This document shows positions 1-11,500 of a DNA stretch of 64,000 nucleotides, in pieces. The notes beneath the pieces were generated by a model, which made no database searches, was not told the origin of the DNA, and worked only from the letters and a program-made list of their open reading frames with translations. Location: NCBI RefSeq assembly GCF_964355755.1, contig NC_092674.1, forward strand, positions 6,329,001-6,393,000. The letters run 5' to 3'. The DNA is from Antedon mediterranea (Eukaryota; Echinodermata; Crinoidea; Comatulida; Antedonidae). Within the stretch, counting starts at the first letter, position 1. Every line of letters starts with the position of its first letter. A program made the position numbers and the translations under genes.

Positions 1-105
1 TTTAAGGAAGATGTTGAGTAAAGTTGAGTAAGGAAGAAGTTTAAGGAAGAAGTTTAAGGAAGAAGTTTCAGGAAGAAGTTTAGTAATGAAGAAGTAATAA
101 AAAGC
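1..105. repeat. Purine-rich short tandem repeat
   Basis: Degenerate tandem copies of a 13-15 bp unit (AGGAAGAAGTTTA) run from the window edge to about 105. No coding potential is visible. The following stretch to about 360 is unique AT-rich sequence in which I see nothing. Confidence 0.7.
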
Positions 106-364
106 GAATAAATAAGAAAGTAAATGTACAATTACGCATTAATGATACACTCCTAACACTGGCTTATTCTCCACTGAAAGCTGTATTTCCACAGTCACCA
201 AGATTCATGACAGAAGCACCAACACTACGAATTTAATCCCTGACACCACAGTTTCATTACCACAACCACCAGTGACCAACAGTGTCATATCCACTATCGC
301 AAAAGAAAATGGGAAAAACAAGATAAAATAAATACAAACTCACATTTTCTTTAATTTAAAACGT

Positions 365-470
365 CAACGATAAAGTAACAGCCAGAATAGTTAGCAGAGC
401 TTTCGGGCAACACTAGCCCTTCATCAGTGCAAGTGAAGGAATTTGGATAACGTCATAGTATAAAGCTGGC
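365..470 (-). repeat. Dispersed repeat, family F (TGATGAAGGGCTAG...GAAAGCTC)
   Basis: On the minus strand this reads CTGATGAAGGGCTAG, a short loop, GCCCGAAAGCTCTGC, then a TTCTGGCTGTTACT-like tail. The same block recurs at 51.82-51.98 kb, and its distal part again at 26.10-26.24 kb, so it is an interspersed repeat. The CTGATGA...GAAA arrangement recalls hammerhead-ribozyme cores in Penelope-like elements, but stem II has an unpaired A, so this is only a resemblance. Confidence 0.55.
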
Positions 471-505
471 AAGTGCTGCCTGGGTGGACCGGAATAAAAG
501 AAATA

Positions 506-777
<272 letters not shown>

Positions 778-780
778 ACA

Positions 781-1262
781 AGAGGCAAAGAACATTAATT
801 CTAAACCGCCCGGTGATATACTGAAATTTAATTAATTAATTTGAAACGATAAAGATGAGGAAATCTGTGAGAATGAGAAAAAGTTCTTTGCCTGCTGTGT
901 TTATATATATAAAAAGTATCTCCTTGGAGATCCCGCCTCGTGAATAAAAATACTGAAAGATGAGGGGGTATCAATTTGATCTCTGTTGCGCGTGCGTACA
1001 ACTGAGGACTAGTGCTGTTCCTCCGTACCACGCCGAGAATGTTAAAGAGTCGCTATCCAATCGAGTTTGAACAATACCATGAAAGCCCCAGTGGTCTAAT
1101 GGTTAGGGCAACTGCATATCAAGCAGACGGTCCGAGTTCGAGTCTCGGTTGGGGCGACTTTTTCTCATTCTCACAGATTTCCTTATCTTTATCGTTTCAA
1201 ATTAATTAATTAAATTTCAGTATATCACCGGGTGGTTTAGAATTAATGTTCTTTGCCTGCTG
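781..1262 (+). repeat. tRNA-bearing repeat cassette, copy 1
   Basis: The segment right of the tRNA (about 1158-1255) recurs inverted at about 781-886, giving arms of roughly 100 bp around the tRNA. Between them lie a TATATATAAAA stretch, a small GTATCTCC/GGAGATCC hairpin and about 180 bp of 5' flank. A second cassette at 27.86-28.34 kb shares the flanks on both sides of the tRNA, so the repeated unit is larger than the tRNA. A (TA)n tract (about 1264-1302) follows. Confidence 0.75.
1085..1156 (+). tRNA. tRNA gene or tRNA-like head, anticodon reads AUC
   Basis: A full cloverleaf can be drawn. The acceptor arm is GCCCCAG/TTGGGGC, the D stem GTCT/GGGC, the anticodon arm CTGC-ATATCAA-GCAG with U33, and the T arm CCGAG-TTCGAGT-CTCGG. 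The discriminator is G, and a TTTTT tract that could end pol III transcription follows at once. The loop gives anticodon AUC (codon GAU, Asp), where animals normally use GUC, and the top anticodon-stem pair is A-A. The body looks more like Glu/Gln tRNAs. It could be a functional variant, a tRNA-derived repeat head or a pseudogene. Confidence 0.65.
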
Positions 1263-1263
1263 T

Positions 1264-1305
<42 letters not shown>

Positions 1306-1686
1306 TATAGCAAGAACATCAAGTAGGCCTACACATATGTTTTGAAATAAAAATATAAATGTTCTCACTTTTCACTTATGCAGAACCCATGAAGTGTATT
1401 AACAATAATAAGTTCGCCATTCAGTTTCTCTATTCACGCCTAACGTATGGGTCTATGAAATTTTGACAGTGATATTATATTTATTTATAAAACACATTGT
1501 TGTACTTTATTGTATTCTTTATGGTTTTTACGAGTATTATTCTTTAGCATAACACCCATTGTTCGCAAACCCTGAATTGATTTTCAGTTTTCAAGCATTC
1601 GAATACCATTAAACGACTTATAATATAGAGGTAGGCCCAGTCATTGAAATTGCCAATATTTTACTGTATAGTTTCCTGGACGAAAC

Positions 1687-2041
1687 GTGCGGACACACGG
1701 CGCCTCAGCCGTGTTCATACGACGCCTCAGACGTGTTCACACGATGCATCAGTCGTCTTCTGACGACGCATCAACCGTGTTCATACGACGACTCAGCCGC
1801 AATCACACGACGCTTCAGCTGTGTTCATACGACGCCTCAGCCGCAATTACACGACGCCTCAGCAGTGTTCTCACGACGCCTCAGCCGCAATCACTCGACG
1901 CCTCAGCCGTGTTCATATGACGCCTCAGCCGCAATCACACGACGCCTAAGCAGTGTTCATACGACGCCTCAGTCGTGTTCATACGACGCCTCAGTCGTGT
2001 TCATACGACGCCTCAGCCGTGTTCACACGACGCCTCGGACG
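1687..2041. repeat. 22-bp CpG-rich minisatellite
   Basis: About 16 copies of a 22-bp unit close to GTGTTCATACGACGCCTCAG, with CGCAATCAC variants. The unit is CpG-rich in an otherwise CpG-poor, AT-rich neighbourhood. It stays open in more than one frame, which explains the apparent Arg/Ser/His-rich ORFs. I see no gene signal. Confidence 0.9.
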
Positions 2042-2313
2042 CGTTGACATGTACAGTAACAATCAAGGGTAATTATTTTCTAGATCAACAAACGCGGGTA
2101 TACTTTAGACACAATAAGCCGCCTACATTATAATTAATGATACGATCATAAATACTAATACGTTACTAATTGTTTTTTATTGAGTGAGTCGGGGAGAGGG
2201 TGATTGAGAAAGATGTCCGGTTTATTAATTAAATTTACAGTCAACATCAGTCAAACATGAGCAAAATTCAGTTCCGTCATGTACCACCAACAAAGAAACT
2301 GTTGTATAATGAC

Positions 2314-2320
2314 TGCGCAC
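2314..2320 (+). promoter_or_regulatory. Metal-response-element core match upstream of the ZIP gene
   Basis: TGCGCAC matches the MTF-1 core TGCRCNC, about 680 bp upstream of the transporter ATG. A single 7-mer has weak specificity; I list it because metal transporter genes are often metal-regulated. Confidence 0.2.
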
Positions 2321-2586
2321 TGTAGAGTTTAACAGCGAGTCCACGGTAAGTGATGATGTAGTCGACTAATCAAAGCAGTTGCTTATTGATATTTTATTCC
2401 AAACAATTCAGTGATTTATAACAGTTGCTACACTGATGTGTTAATATTTATATATCGATTATGAGTGATATCACGCTTGCACTGAGCAGAATCAGTAGAT
2501 ATTGATAATATTGTACATTAGCTATAATTAATAATAGACACGATACGGTGCCGGATTCACACACGATTCAAAAAGGCCCGAACGTG

Positions 2587-2882
2587 GAATACGTTGTTGG
2601 ACAGATTGTTGTACGCTACCAGGCAATAAACACAGCAGTGTTCAGAGTATTTCTTCGACTCATGGTTTGTTATATATGACACATGTCAACGAAATTATAA
2701 GTTTAAAAAGATAAACTTTAATGAACTTGAACTTTTTGACAGTTGACATATTTATTTTGTTGCATTTGAAACACGTTGTTGGACAGACATATTGTTTTAT
2801 GCTACCAGGCAATAAAACAGCAGAATTTAGATTAAACCATTGCATCGACTCATGATCTCTTATATGGCACACGTCAACGACA
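2587..2882 (+). repeat. Direct duplication in the upstream region of the ZIP gene
   Basis: Two direct copies (about 2587-2698 and 2769-2882) share ACGTTGTTGGACAGA, GCTACCAGGCAATAAA, ACAGCAG, TCGACTCATG and CACGTCAACGA-like blocks in the same order with substitutions. The second copy ends about 115 bp before the transporter start codon, so the duplication lies in the likely promoter or 5'UTR. Confidence 0.75.
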
Positions 2883-2997
2883 GAAAGAGGTAACTTGCAA
2901 AAGCAAAGATACAGAAACCGTATAAATTAATGCACTTGGCCAACCTGACTTTTTGACAATTGTAGGCCTATTCTGTCGCATTACTATTTAAGTAAAT

Positions 2998-3960
2998 ATG
3001 GATGAACAAGGTTTAAAGATACTATCTATATTCTGTTTGTTATTGATTGCAATCATATTTGGATTAGCACCTTTGTACTGTGTATGGCGTTATCAAGATG
3101 GAAACGAATCCAACAGATTTCAGGTATGGTTTTCGTTTATGAACGCGTTCGCCGGAGGTGTGTTCATGTCAATTGCACTATTACATCTTTTACCCGAAGT
3201 TCGTGAATTGTTAGAAAACGCGTTTACTGCAAACGGTAAAACGTATTCTTATTCATGGGCTGAGCTTATCGCATCAATAGGATTCTTCTTGATTGGGTTT
3301 TTGGATGTCGGTGTGGAAGTATGCCTGGATAAACTTGGTGAACACCAAGACTATGAAAATATGGCATTTGCTTCTGCTTCTTCAAGTCCTCAATCGTACT
3401 CCAGCCAAAATGACATAGCACTGTACGAAAGTGATTCTCCTCAGGAAGAAGAAAAGAGAAAAGTTGACGAAGGAGGAAACAAGCCTAGTATACACGGGCA
3501 TGTTACTCCTCCTAGTGACATACTTCCGGCGTTTGTCCTCCTTCTTTCACTATCGGTGCATTCAATTTTTGAAGGGTTGTCTCTGGGCCTGCAATCAACA
3601 ACAGCAGGAGTATTAGATTTATTTATCGCTATTGCTATACATAAAGGGATAGAAGCAATGGGCGTGGCTATAAGTGTTGCGAAGAGTAAAATGCGGACAT
3701 TGAATAAGATCATTTGTATGGTCGTCTTCTCTCTGATGTCACCAGTTGGCATCATCATCGGAATGCAAATCACATCTTCAGATTCAAACTCACGTGATAT
3801 GGTGTCGGGTGTTTTACAAGGGCTAGCAACCGGAACTTTTCTTTATATAACATTTTTGGAGATTCTGCCGCACGAGCTCAAATCAAAGAAATATCGTCTG
3901 GCTAAACTTGCTGCAGTTTTAATCGGATTTTCAACTATAGCTGGCGTTCTAGCAATTTAA
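2998..3960 (+). CDS. SLC39A: ZIP family zinc/iron transporter (SLC39A1/2/3-like), intronless
   Basis: An intact 320-residue reading frame, the usual length for the small plasma-membrane ZIP subfamily that moves Zn2+ into the cytosol. About eight hydrophobic segments fit the ZIP topology: residues 7-29, 40-62 (GGVFMSIALLHLLPE), 80-105, 178-200, 204-226, 238-260, 265-290 and 300-318. The signature metal-site helices are present: HSIFEGLSLGLQ with His near 188, and AIHKGIEAMG with His near 215. The TM3-TM4 cytosolic loop (about 120-170) is acidic and Ser-rich with only a minimal HGH instead of the long His-rich loop of many relatives. The start was chosen because TM1 follows closely and ATGG context fits. 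There is no intron, unlike the neighbouring gene; it may be an old retrocopy or a naturally single-exon member. Confidence 0.93.
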   Translation: MDEQGLKILSIFCLLLIAIIFGLAPLYCVWRYQDGNESNRFQVWFSFMNAFAGGVFMSIALLHLLPEVRELLENAFTANGKTYSYSWAELIASIGFFLIGFLDVGVEVCLDKLGEHQDYENMAFASASSSPQSYSSQNDIALYESDSPQEEEKRKVDEGGNKPSIHGHVTPPSDILPAFVLLLSLSVHSIFEGLSLGLQSTTAGVLDLFIAIAIHKGIEAMGVAISVAKSKMRTLNKIICMVVFSLMSPVGIIIGMQITSSDSNSRDMVSGVLQGLATGTFLYITFLEILPHELKSKKYRLAKLAAVLIGFSTIAGVLAI

Positions 3961-4094
3961 CTTTTCAATAAACTCACCACAGCCGTGCAACACATTATAA
4001 CAATACGTATTTATATATATTTAAGCGAGCGTCTTCGGAAGCGACTCAGTAAAGTATGGCCGACATATATACATACATCTTAGAACATCATACA

Positions 4095-4100
4095 AATAAA
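4095..4100 (+). terminator. Candidate polyadenylation signal of the ZIP gene
   Basis: AATAAA lies about 135 nt after the stop codon. An earlier AATAAA (3967-3972) is only a few bases past the stop and is less likely to be used. Confidence 0.45.
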
Positions 4101-5791
4101 TATTATTATATTTAATAATTCAACACACAGAAACAAGGCATATTTGTTCACCTGTCTGTTGGTATGGCAAGATTTATCGATCGATACAGAAATGAAATAC
4201 TATATCGTACACTAGATTTAGCCAATTTATTTATACTGCGAGTGTTTATATAGTTACTATAGTATTTGTATACATTATTATAATTTTGTTAATATATTGT
4301 ACCGTCTGTAATTTTTTAAGGATAGCGCATGAATGCGAATATTATACCACATTGTATAGGGTGGTCTATTGATTATTCAATATTTTTTTATGTTTTTAGT
4401 GAAAAGTCACAATTGTTGTTATTAAACGAAATCACATATTGCGTAGGTTAAACTTGTGCCTTTTTTCCGTCATAGAATCATCGGCGCAGATCCGTTTTTT
4501 TTATAGTGTGGGGAAGGGGGGAGGGAGGGGTCGTATAAAAATTGAAATTCGGTCGGTCGGCTCTTTGAGTAATTTATAGGGCGTTTCAATCGATTTCTCA
4601 GCAGATAAAAATTCCGCCAAAAAGAATACAATTATTTTTGCTGTTCAAAATTGAAGGGAACAATCCCCACTAAAAAAAATATGTGGGGGAAATGTCCCCC
4701 AATTATGTTTCAAAAAAAAAAAAGGGGGAGGGGGCGACACTCCCCTATGATTGATATATGAAAAAGAAATCGAAGTCAAAACTCCTGCACAAAAAAACAT
4801 TTTATTCTGAATATGTTTAAAATACGAAATATTACAATTATTCACATCTACAGGTATACCATTCTTAATTGAATATTTAAAAAATGAAAATAAACACGAA
4901 TTATAATTTATAATATAATATACTAATAAGGAATATTGATGACTGCACCAGTGCAAATACTATACTACTTAAATTACATGAACGAAAATATTGTACAGAT
5001 AAAACTTATCATCTTAATGTACTGTAATATTTAAAAACGTTATATCGTAGTACACTAATACAGCAACCCGATTCTTCAGCTGTCACTAGGTAGAGTGTAA
5101 CCGACCATCGACAGTCATCTTAAAATGACGCGAAAATAAAGCGCTTAACATTCTACATAAAACAACAAAAACACTGCGATTGAAATAAATCGTTTACTTT
5201 AATACGAAGACACGATTACTGTACAAAACTGTACTGACTTACTGCAGGCTAATAAAACGATGATAGGATAATAATAATAAGTACAAAACAAGTTATTTCC
5301 GAATTACGTCGAACGGGTGGATTATTATACATATGAGCAAAAATTTAAAAATTCCCAGCGCGATTTGAAAGCATTTTGGCAAAAAACATTTTTCGAGAAA
5401 AGTGCAAAATAGTGTGATGTTATTTGATTGACTTCACTACTAAACAATACATTAAAGTAACATAATAACAAATAACGTTTCGTCAAGATTTAAAAAAAAT
5501 ATTCTAAAAGATATTTTTTTGGTCGTACTGTATTCATTTAAGTCATACACAATTAGACGTCTGAAAGCCCTTTAAATGTCTATACAATATTTTCAAAGCT
5601 GCAAAATAAAAATACGGAACTGAAAAATTGTATTATATCATAACTACGTTTTATCCACAAAATACGAGCACTTCTTCCACTTGCTAAATGTACAGCACCC
5701 TGATGACAAAGAATAATAATCTTAATATACAAACAATATAGTCCGAGTTACTTCGCTCTGGTGCGCACCACGATAATAACATTCCATGTTA

Positions 5792-5951
5792 AGCTTGGTT
5801 CCCACTAGAGACGAAAACGCAAGGACGTAAACGCAACACAAGCGTGTTGACTAATCACAAGCGACAGTTTGAATAATCCATCGCTTGTGATTGGTCGAAT
5901 CACTTACGTTGCGCTTACGCTCTTGCGTTGCGTCCTAGTTGGAACCAAGAT
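5792..5951 (+). mobile_element. Family B MITE, copy 1
   Basis: Palindromic element starting AGCTTGGTTCCCACTAG after TTA and ending with a diverged GTTGGAACCAAGAT. Arms contain ACGCAAGGACGTAAACGCAA and its complement. The right target duplication has decayed. Confidence 0.85.
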
Positions 5952-6053
5952 ATCAATACCAGAGAATGATAATACAACATACACATTGAGATACAACTGT
6001 AAATAATTAAAAATTGTAGCTCTACATATACGTTTATATTCTGGTATACCTTA

Positions 6054-6131
6054 AGCTCTGTCTACACTATCAAACTAGTTTGACAAAACAAGTTTTTTTG
6101 TCACATAAAATTTGATAATGTAGATAAGGCT
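6054..6131 (+). mobile_element. Family A MITE, short deleted copy
   Basis: Only 78 bp: both termini (AGCTCTGTCTACAC and a degraded complement) and part of the arms remain. TTA flanks both ends. The internal CArG-bearing core is missing. Confidence 0.75.
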
Positions 6132-7761
6132 TTAGTTAAATGTTTATGATTATTTTGAACTGTGGGCCTATACACTGATCATCCTTCAACAAAGGGAACT
6201 TTCCCCACGCTACCTACATAACTCAAGTTAAGGCACGAAGATATTATAGTGTATGAACCTCTAAGGGTAAGGGGTAACACAATTACGGAATTTACCCGGT
6301 ATTCACCGCCCGATACGTTCCAATATACACCTATGTTGGATAAAATTAACAAACAAATTAACAATACGATATGAAATTACTGTATAACTATTCACCGAAA
6401 GGGTTAGTAATACGTTTGGTCGATTATTTTAATGAACTATTATCAAAAATAGATTATGTAAAATAATAATTTACAATTATATATCTAAATCTCTATATAC
6501 TTTTAGTATATAAACATTATTTTGCAATATATATACACAATGGTTAATTGTCTACGGTTTGGTAGCAGATGTCGGATTTAGTTTTAAAATATAGTAGTAG
6601 TACCTATTTTAACAGTGAGGGTGTTAAACGTTTTGAACTTCTCCACATTATCATTATTAAAATGCATAGATAAATATATACACAGACAAGAGTTTTTCAC
6701 GATAGAAAGTATTGTATACTACCATATCTTCTTATTGAATATAAAAATATATATTTGCAAATGGTCATAAAATCACATCAATCAATTTGCATAACATTTG
6801 AATAATTGCATAAGTTAATCATATATTTTGGATATCATTGAATTATTGTTTCACCTGTCAGTCAGCTGTAAAACCACTTTTTGTAAATTAATAGTTTAGT
6901 TTATAGTGGAATGTGTTTTGGCGGCAAATGCCTTCCATATGAAATGGAAAGTACTGTACATCTTGTTTTGGTTCGTTACAGTCTTTGTGGAGGCAATATT
7001 TATAAAAATAGGGACATGCTAATGGAGTGAAATGGTGAACAGACAGTGATGTGACGTCTACAATTGATTTGGGTAAAAGATCATAAACCGTTGGGGGTGC
7101 TAAACTTTATACACACAATGGTCAGATTATCTTACAATTAACATTGTTTAATATTGGCATATAATTTAGAAGATTAAATAAATTCAAAATTTACTCAATG
7201 ATATGATTTTAGATATGTTGGCGTCAAGTGCCTTCAATAGACAGACAATATATGCATACATATAGATTTATAGATTTAAAATATATATATTTAATTGATT
7301 TAAATTACATAAGATTAATATATTTAAATATAGCCCTGTTTTTCGTTGCTCCGTACCTTAGAATATAAACTCCAAGAAAGTATCTAAAAATTGACTTTCT
7401 TATTCATCTGTGATATAAACTACAAAATTAAAATCTTAATTGCAAAATAACTATCTATTATTTACACCTACACCTAATATTAAATTGAGCACGAACTCAT
7501 CATCAGTTTTTTTAAATGTGTCCTATAAAATACTAATTTTTTCAAATCTAAAATTGCTCTGTGACAGTTCAGTCTTTAATTTAAATATCATTGCAGCAAA
7601 CAAATAAAACAGACTTTCCAAAATCTTTATCAAAAAATAAAAAACAATTAACATCTACAGAAATATACATAAAACTATGGAAATAGAGTTTTCCTCATAT
7701 TGCAGTCATTTTTACTGGAGATGCCTTCCAGTTATTGTATATCACCAGTACCATTTACAAT

Positions 7762-7954
7762 AGCTCTGTCTACACTATCAAACTTTTTATGACAAAAAAA
7801 TGTGATGTGTCCATATACTCGATGATGCCATATTACTACCATATTTGGGCACATCATGATGTCTCCAAATATGGTGGTGATATGCTTAAATATGATAGTA
7901 ATATGACATCATGTCTATATATATCACACAAAGTTTGATAGTGTAGACAGAGCT
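7762..7954 (+). mobile_element. Family A MITE copy
   Basis: Complete TIR AGCTCTGTCTACAC and GTGTAGACAGAGCT. The core holds CCATATTTGG and the reversed CCAAATATGG. TAA follows the right end. Confidence 0.9.
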
Positions 7955-8595
7955 TAAGTTTGTTTCCTCTAAAATCCCTTGTGGGTTTGTGAGTATGGAC
8001 AGGGATGTTGAGAATGGCTCCATTATATTTTATTGTCTATAGCCAAGTTACGGATGGATCTACTTAAAACAAAGTCTGTCTCTTTATAACAACAAAAATG
8101 AATGTGCTCTAAAAAACAATATCTTTGTAGACCATCACTGTGTGCATTTTTACCAATTTTTCAATCATTTAATTATTTCTATGAGTAAATACCTTTTGGA
8201 TTTAACCACCTGAATAAAATGAGCTACCACACTAACTGAATGTGCTGTATCTACTAATGTGCAATTGTAATAGTTTACTGACCTGGGTTTGACCTGGGTT
8301 TAGCTAAGATTGATCCAATGAGCTTACACCAGTTATGCATCAACGGTTTTTCCTTTCTTGTCCCAATCTAATTACCTCTAGTCTCTTTCTTCTTGTATAT
8401 TACTAAAACTAAAAGGTTCTTACACAATAAACTTTGACCTATTTTAGATACAGTACAGTACAGAACAGCCTTATGGGCCACGAGGCCCGAAGAGGTTAGG
8501 TAAGGTAAGATACAGTACATAACAGTACTACAAACCTGAATAATAGATATGTCTTTTTAATTAGAAAAGTGACAAACCATTGTCCCATCAAGGGG

Positions 8596-11500
8596 TCACC
8601 TAGACTCGTTCAAATCAGGACTTTCAGGAATGGGTCTAGTTACAGGACCTGGGTTTGATATCTCTGGTCGTCTAGGCGAGGAATGCCTGTTCCGTGTTGA
8701 TTGTGAAGCTCTGTATGTAGATCGTATTTTAGACATTCTTCGAACTGCAAATTTGTTTGCCCGATCTTTCAACTCGAAAGCAAAATTATGGAACTTGAAG
8801 CCAAGCAGATCTTTGAATGGCTGTAAAATAAAAATATAAATTCTATATAGTAATGTATATATTAATATTATTTTTATTATTTTAAAGTAGTAATCTTTGT
8901 TAGTGTTAGTTAAAACTGGTGAAAGAAAAATAGAAAGAAGAAAATGAAAAAGATTATGCAGAGGCTAAATCTAGATTTTAGAATACAGCAGAAAACCGCT
9001 ATTCAGAGACAACATATATGGGCACTTTCCTGTGAAACAAACAAGGAGAAATATGTTTTAACACTTTGGCTAACCTCTATTCAGAGGACACTCCTAATAA
9101 AGGGACACCCTTAATAGCCGGGTCTTTCACACCTGTTCCGGCACGGTTCCAATCCGGTGAATCGAATATCAATTTTTCGATTTCACGGCGCTCCACATGT
9201 CGATGTGCCAATCGATATGCACATAGCCAGCGTGAAAACGAAACATTGACGTTAGGTTTGATTTGCCGACGCCAGACTGCAACCGTGCCGGAACAGGGTG
9301 TGACAGAACCTTAATAGGGGTTCTACTGCATTTACTGCATTGTTAATTTGTTATGCATCATAGAGTTAGTTAAATCAAATTATGAATCTTTCTTTGACAT
9401 TAATCAAAACATTTTTTTTGGTTCTCACTGGACATGGTCAAAAGCTTTACATAATTTGAAGATATTCACCATCAAACATGCTGTTTAAACATTTGCTTTC
9501 CATGCAGTAAACAATATGCTTTCTAAATATTTTATTATTATATATTTTCAGTAGCAGATGCTTTTTAAAATAATTTTCCATCATGATCAAACAATTTATA
9601 TTGCTCATAAACTATTAAAATTAACTATTTTGTTAAATGTAAGAAAGAATTATATGCAGGCAGCCAATCATCAAAATGGGGCATGGTAGCAACATGCTTC
9701 CTGATGGGTCAAAGGTTAAAGGTCAGTTGTTTACCTAATTTAATGAGGAGATAGATATACTTGATCAAAGTTAGATGGTTTGAAAATACTTGGTGAAAAT
9801 ATGGAATAATCAAACATTTGATTGCAAAACACGGAAATGAATGGTTTAATTGTAGTGAAGTTGGTCAAATGGTTTAAGTTAGTATAAAATATGATAAAAG
9901 ATAACACAAATTAAAATGAATTATTTAGTTACACAGAAGGACAAATTCTGAAAAATGAGCACTATTAAATTGATGTACATCAGTTTTAATGCAATTCTTA
10001 AGCTCTGTATAAACTACCAAACTTTATGTGACAAAAAAATGTGATGTGCCCAAATATGGACATGATGATGCCAAATCACTACCATATTTGGGCGCATCAC
10101 ACTTTTTAAGTCAAACTAGTTTGATAGTGTAGTGTAAAGTGATTTATACAGCATTCAGATGTGCATTGCATTTTCATTGGCTGTAGAAAATGCGTTACCA
10201 AATCAAAATTACATCATCAATGGTTCACTTATTGCCATGCCTAATATTTTGATTGGCCTGTTAGCCTACTTTAGAAGCTGTAGTAATCATGTTAATTACA
10301 ACTAATTATTATCACACAATTGATAAAAAATGTGCTGCACATCTCAATAATGTTTTTAAAAAATGAACGATTTAAACAAAATTAATGATGCTGAAAATTA
10401 ACATCAGAAAAAGAATGATCGTCAGTAAAGATGAAATAACCTATGCATCAAAATCAGAGAGGATCCTCAGATATTTTTTACGAGGCCCAATCAATAGTCT
10501 GTAAATAGGTTATTTTAGCTGTGAAATGGGGAAATGCAAAGACAAGCCAACATCCCACTTCTCCTAACTTAGCACTACCTATTGGATCCGCCCCTGACAA
10601 TTATCAGTCGTGAAAATGAGAGTTAATAATAAGCAAATGGATAGTTATGGCATTTACAAAAAAAAAACTATTGTTAATCATAAAAAATAACAACAATACT
10701 ACCAAACAACAAAAAACAAGACGACAATAAAAAAAATTAAAGAAAAAAGCTACTCCTCAATAGACTTGTGGAAATTCAGTTATATAAGAGCCATCGGCAC
10801 CAACTGAAGAAAACCCTTTGAATATCTAGTTTGACTTGGCAATTAAAGAAACATTAATAAAAATGCAAGATGGTGAACAAAATATTGTTGTGACTAAAAG
10901 AAGCAAATGTATAAAAGAAATAAAAAAAATCAGTAAAAACAAACAGAATAAAATATTTGTGTCTTTTTTTAAAATTGACTAATTACAAACAAAAAGCAAG
11001 CTTTTGCAAGCATGCGCAATACAAACATGCAACTTATAGATGCAAAAGGTACTATAATTAACCCATTTATACTCCTGGGTGATATCTGTAGAATGATTGT
11101 ACCTTGGGATTATATAGCAATACAGGCCTTGTCTTTTAAGGCGTTCACCTAACACACTCCTAAACTGCCCTTGAAGAGTGCGATTTACAACACGCTTAAA
11201 TTTTGTAAACTTCTACACACAAAAATACAAACAGCACACCTACAGCACCCCTGAATGTATTGAGGAGTGCAATTTGTAGCACACCTATAATTTTTAAAAG
11301 ACAATGTCTGTAATATCTTTTAATTATTTTGAATTATGTTTTTACATATTGATGTTGATACAACCATAATACAAATTGATAATGGAACTAAATTAGTGTT
11401 AAACACCGGAACTGAATCAACAACGATTTGAACCCAGATGTTGTTAATCAGGTTACAGTGCCACTTAACTTCCACCACACATCTACACGAATTGTTCTTT

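Larger units (their letters stand above)
4101..8595. other. Intergenic region and probable 3'UTR of the ARAP gene
   Basis: No convincing coding exon on either strand. It holds a homopolymer-rich stretch (4490-4740), one family B MITE and two family A MITEs (listed separately), plus a CACGAGGCCCGAAGAG block near 8476. The minus-strand AATAAA near 8033-8028 could end the ARAP transcript, giving a 3'UTR of about 560 nt. Confidence 0.6.

Noticed and set aside
1687-2047. Arg/Ser-rich ORFs of 77 and 104 codons
   Set aside because: Both frames of a 22-bp tandem repeat stay open by chance; no start context, splice or domain signal.
8630-8839. 69-aa plus-strand ORF
   Set aside because: The opposite strand carries a phase-matched ARAP terminal exon with a good acceptor, which explains the open frame better.
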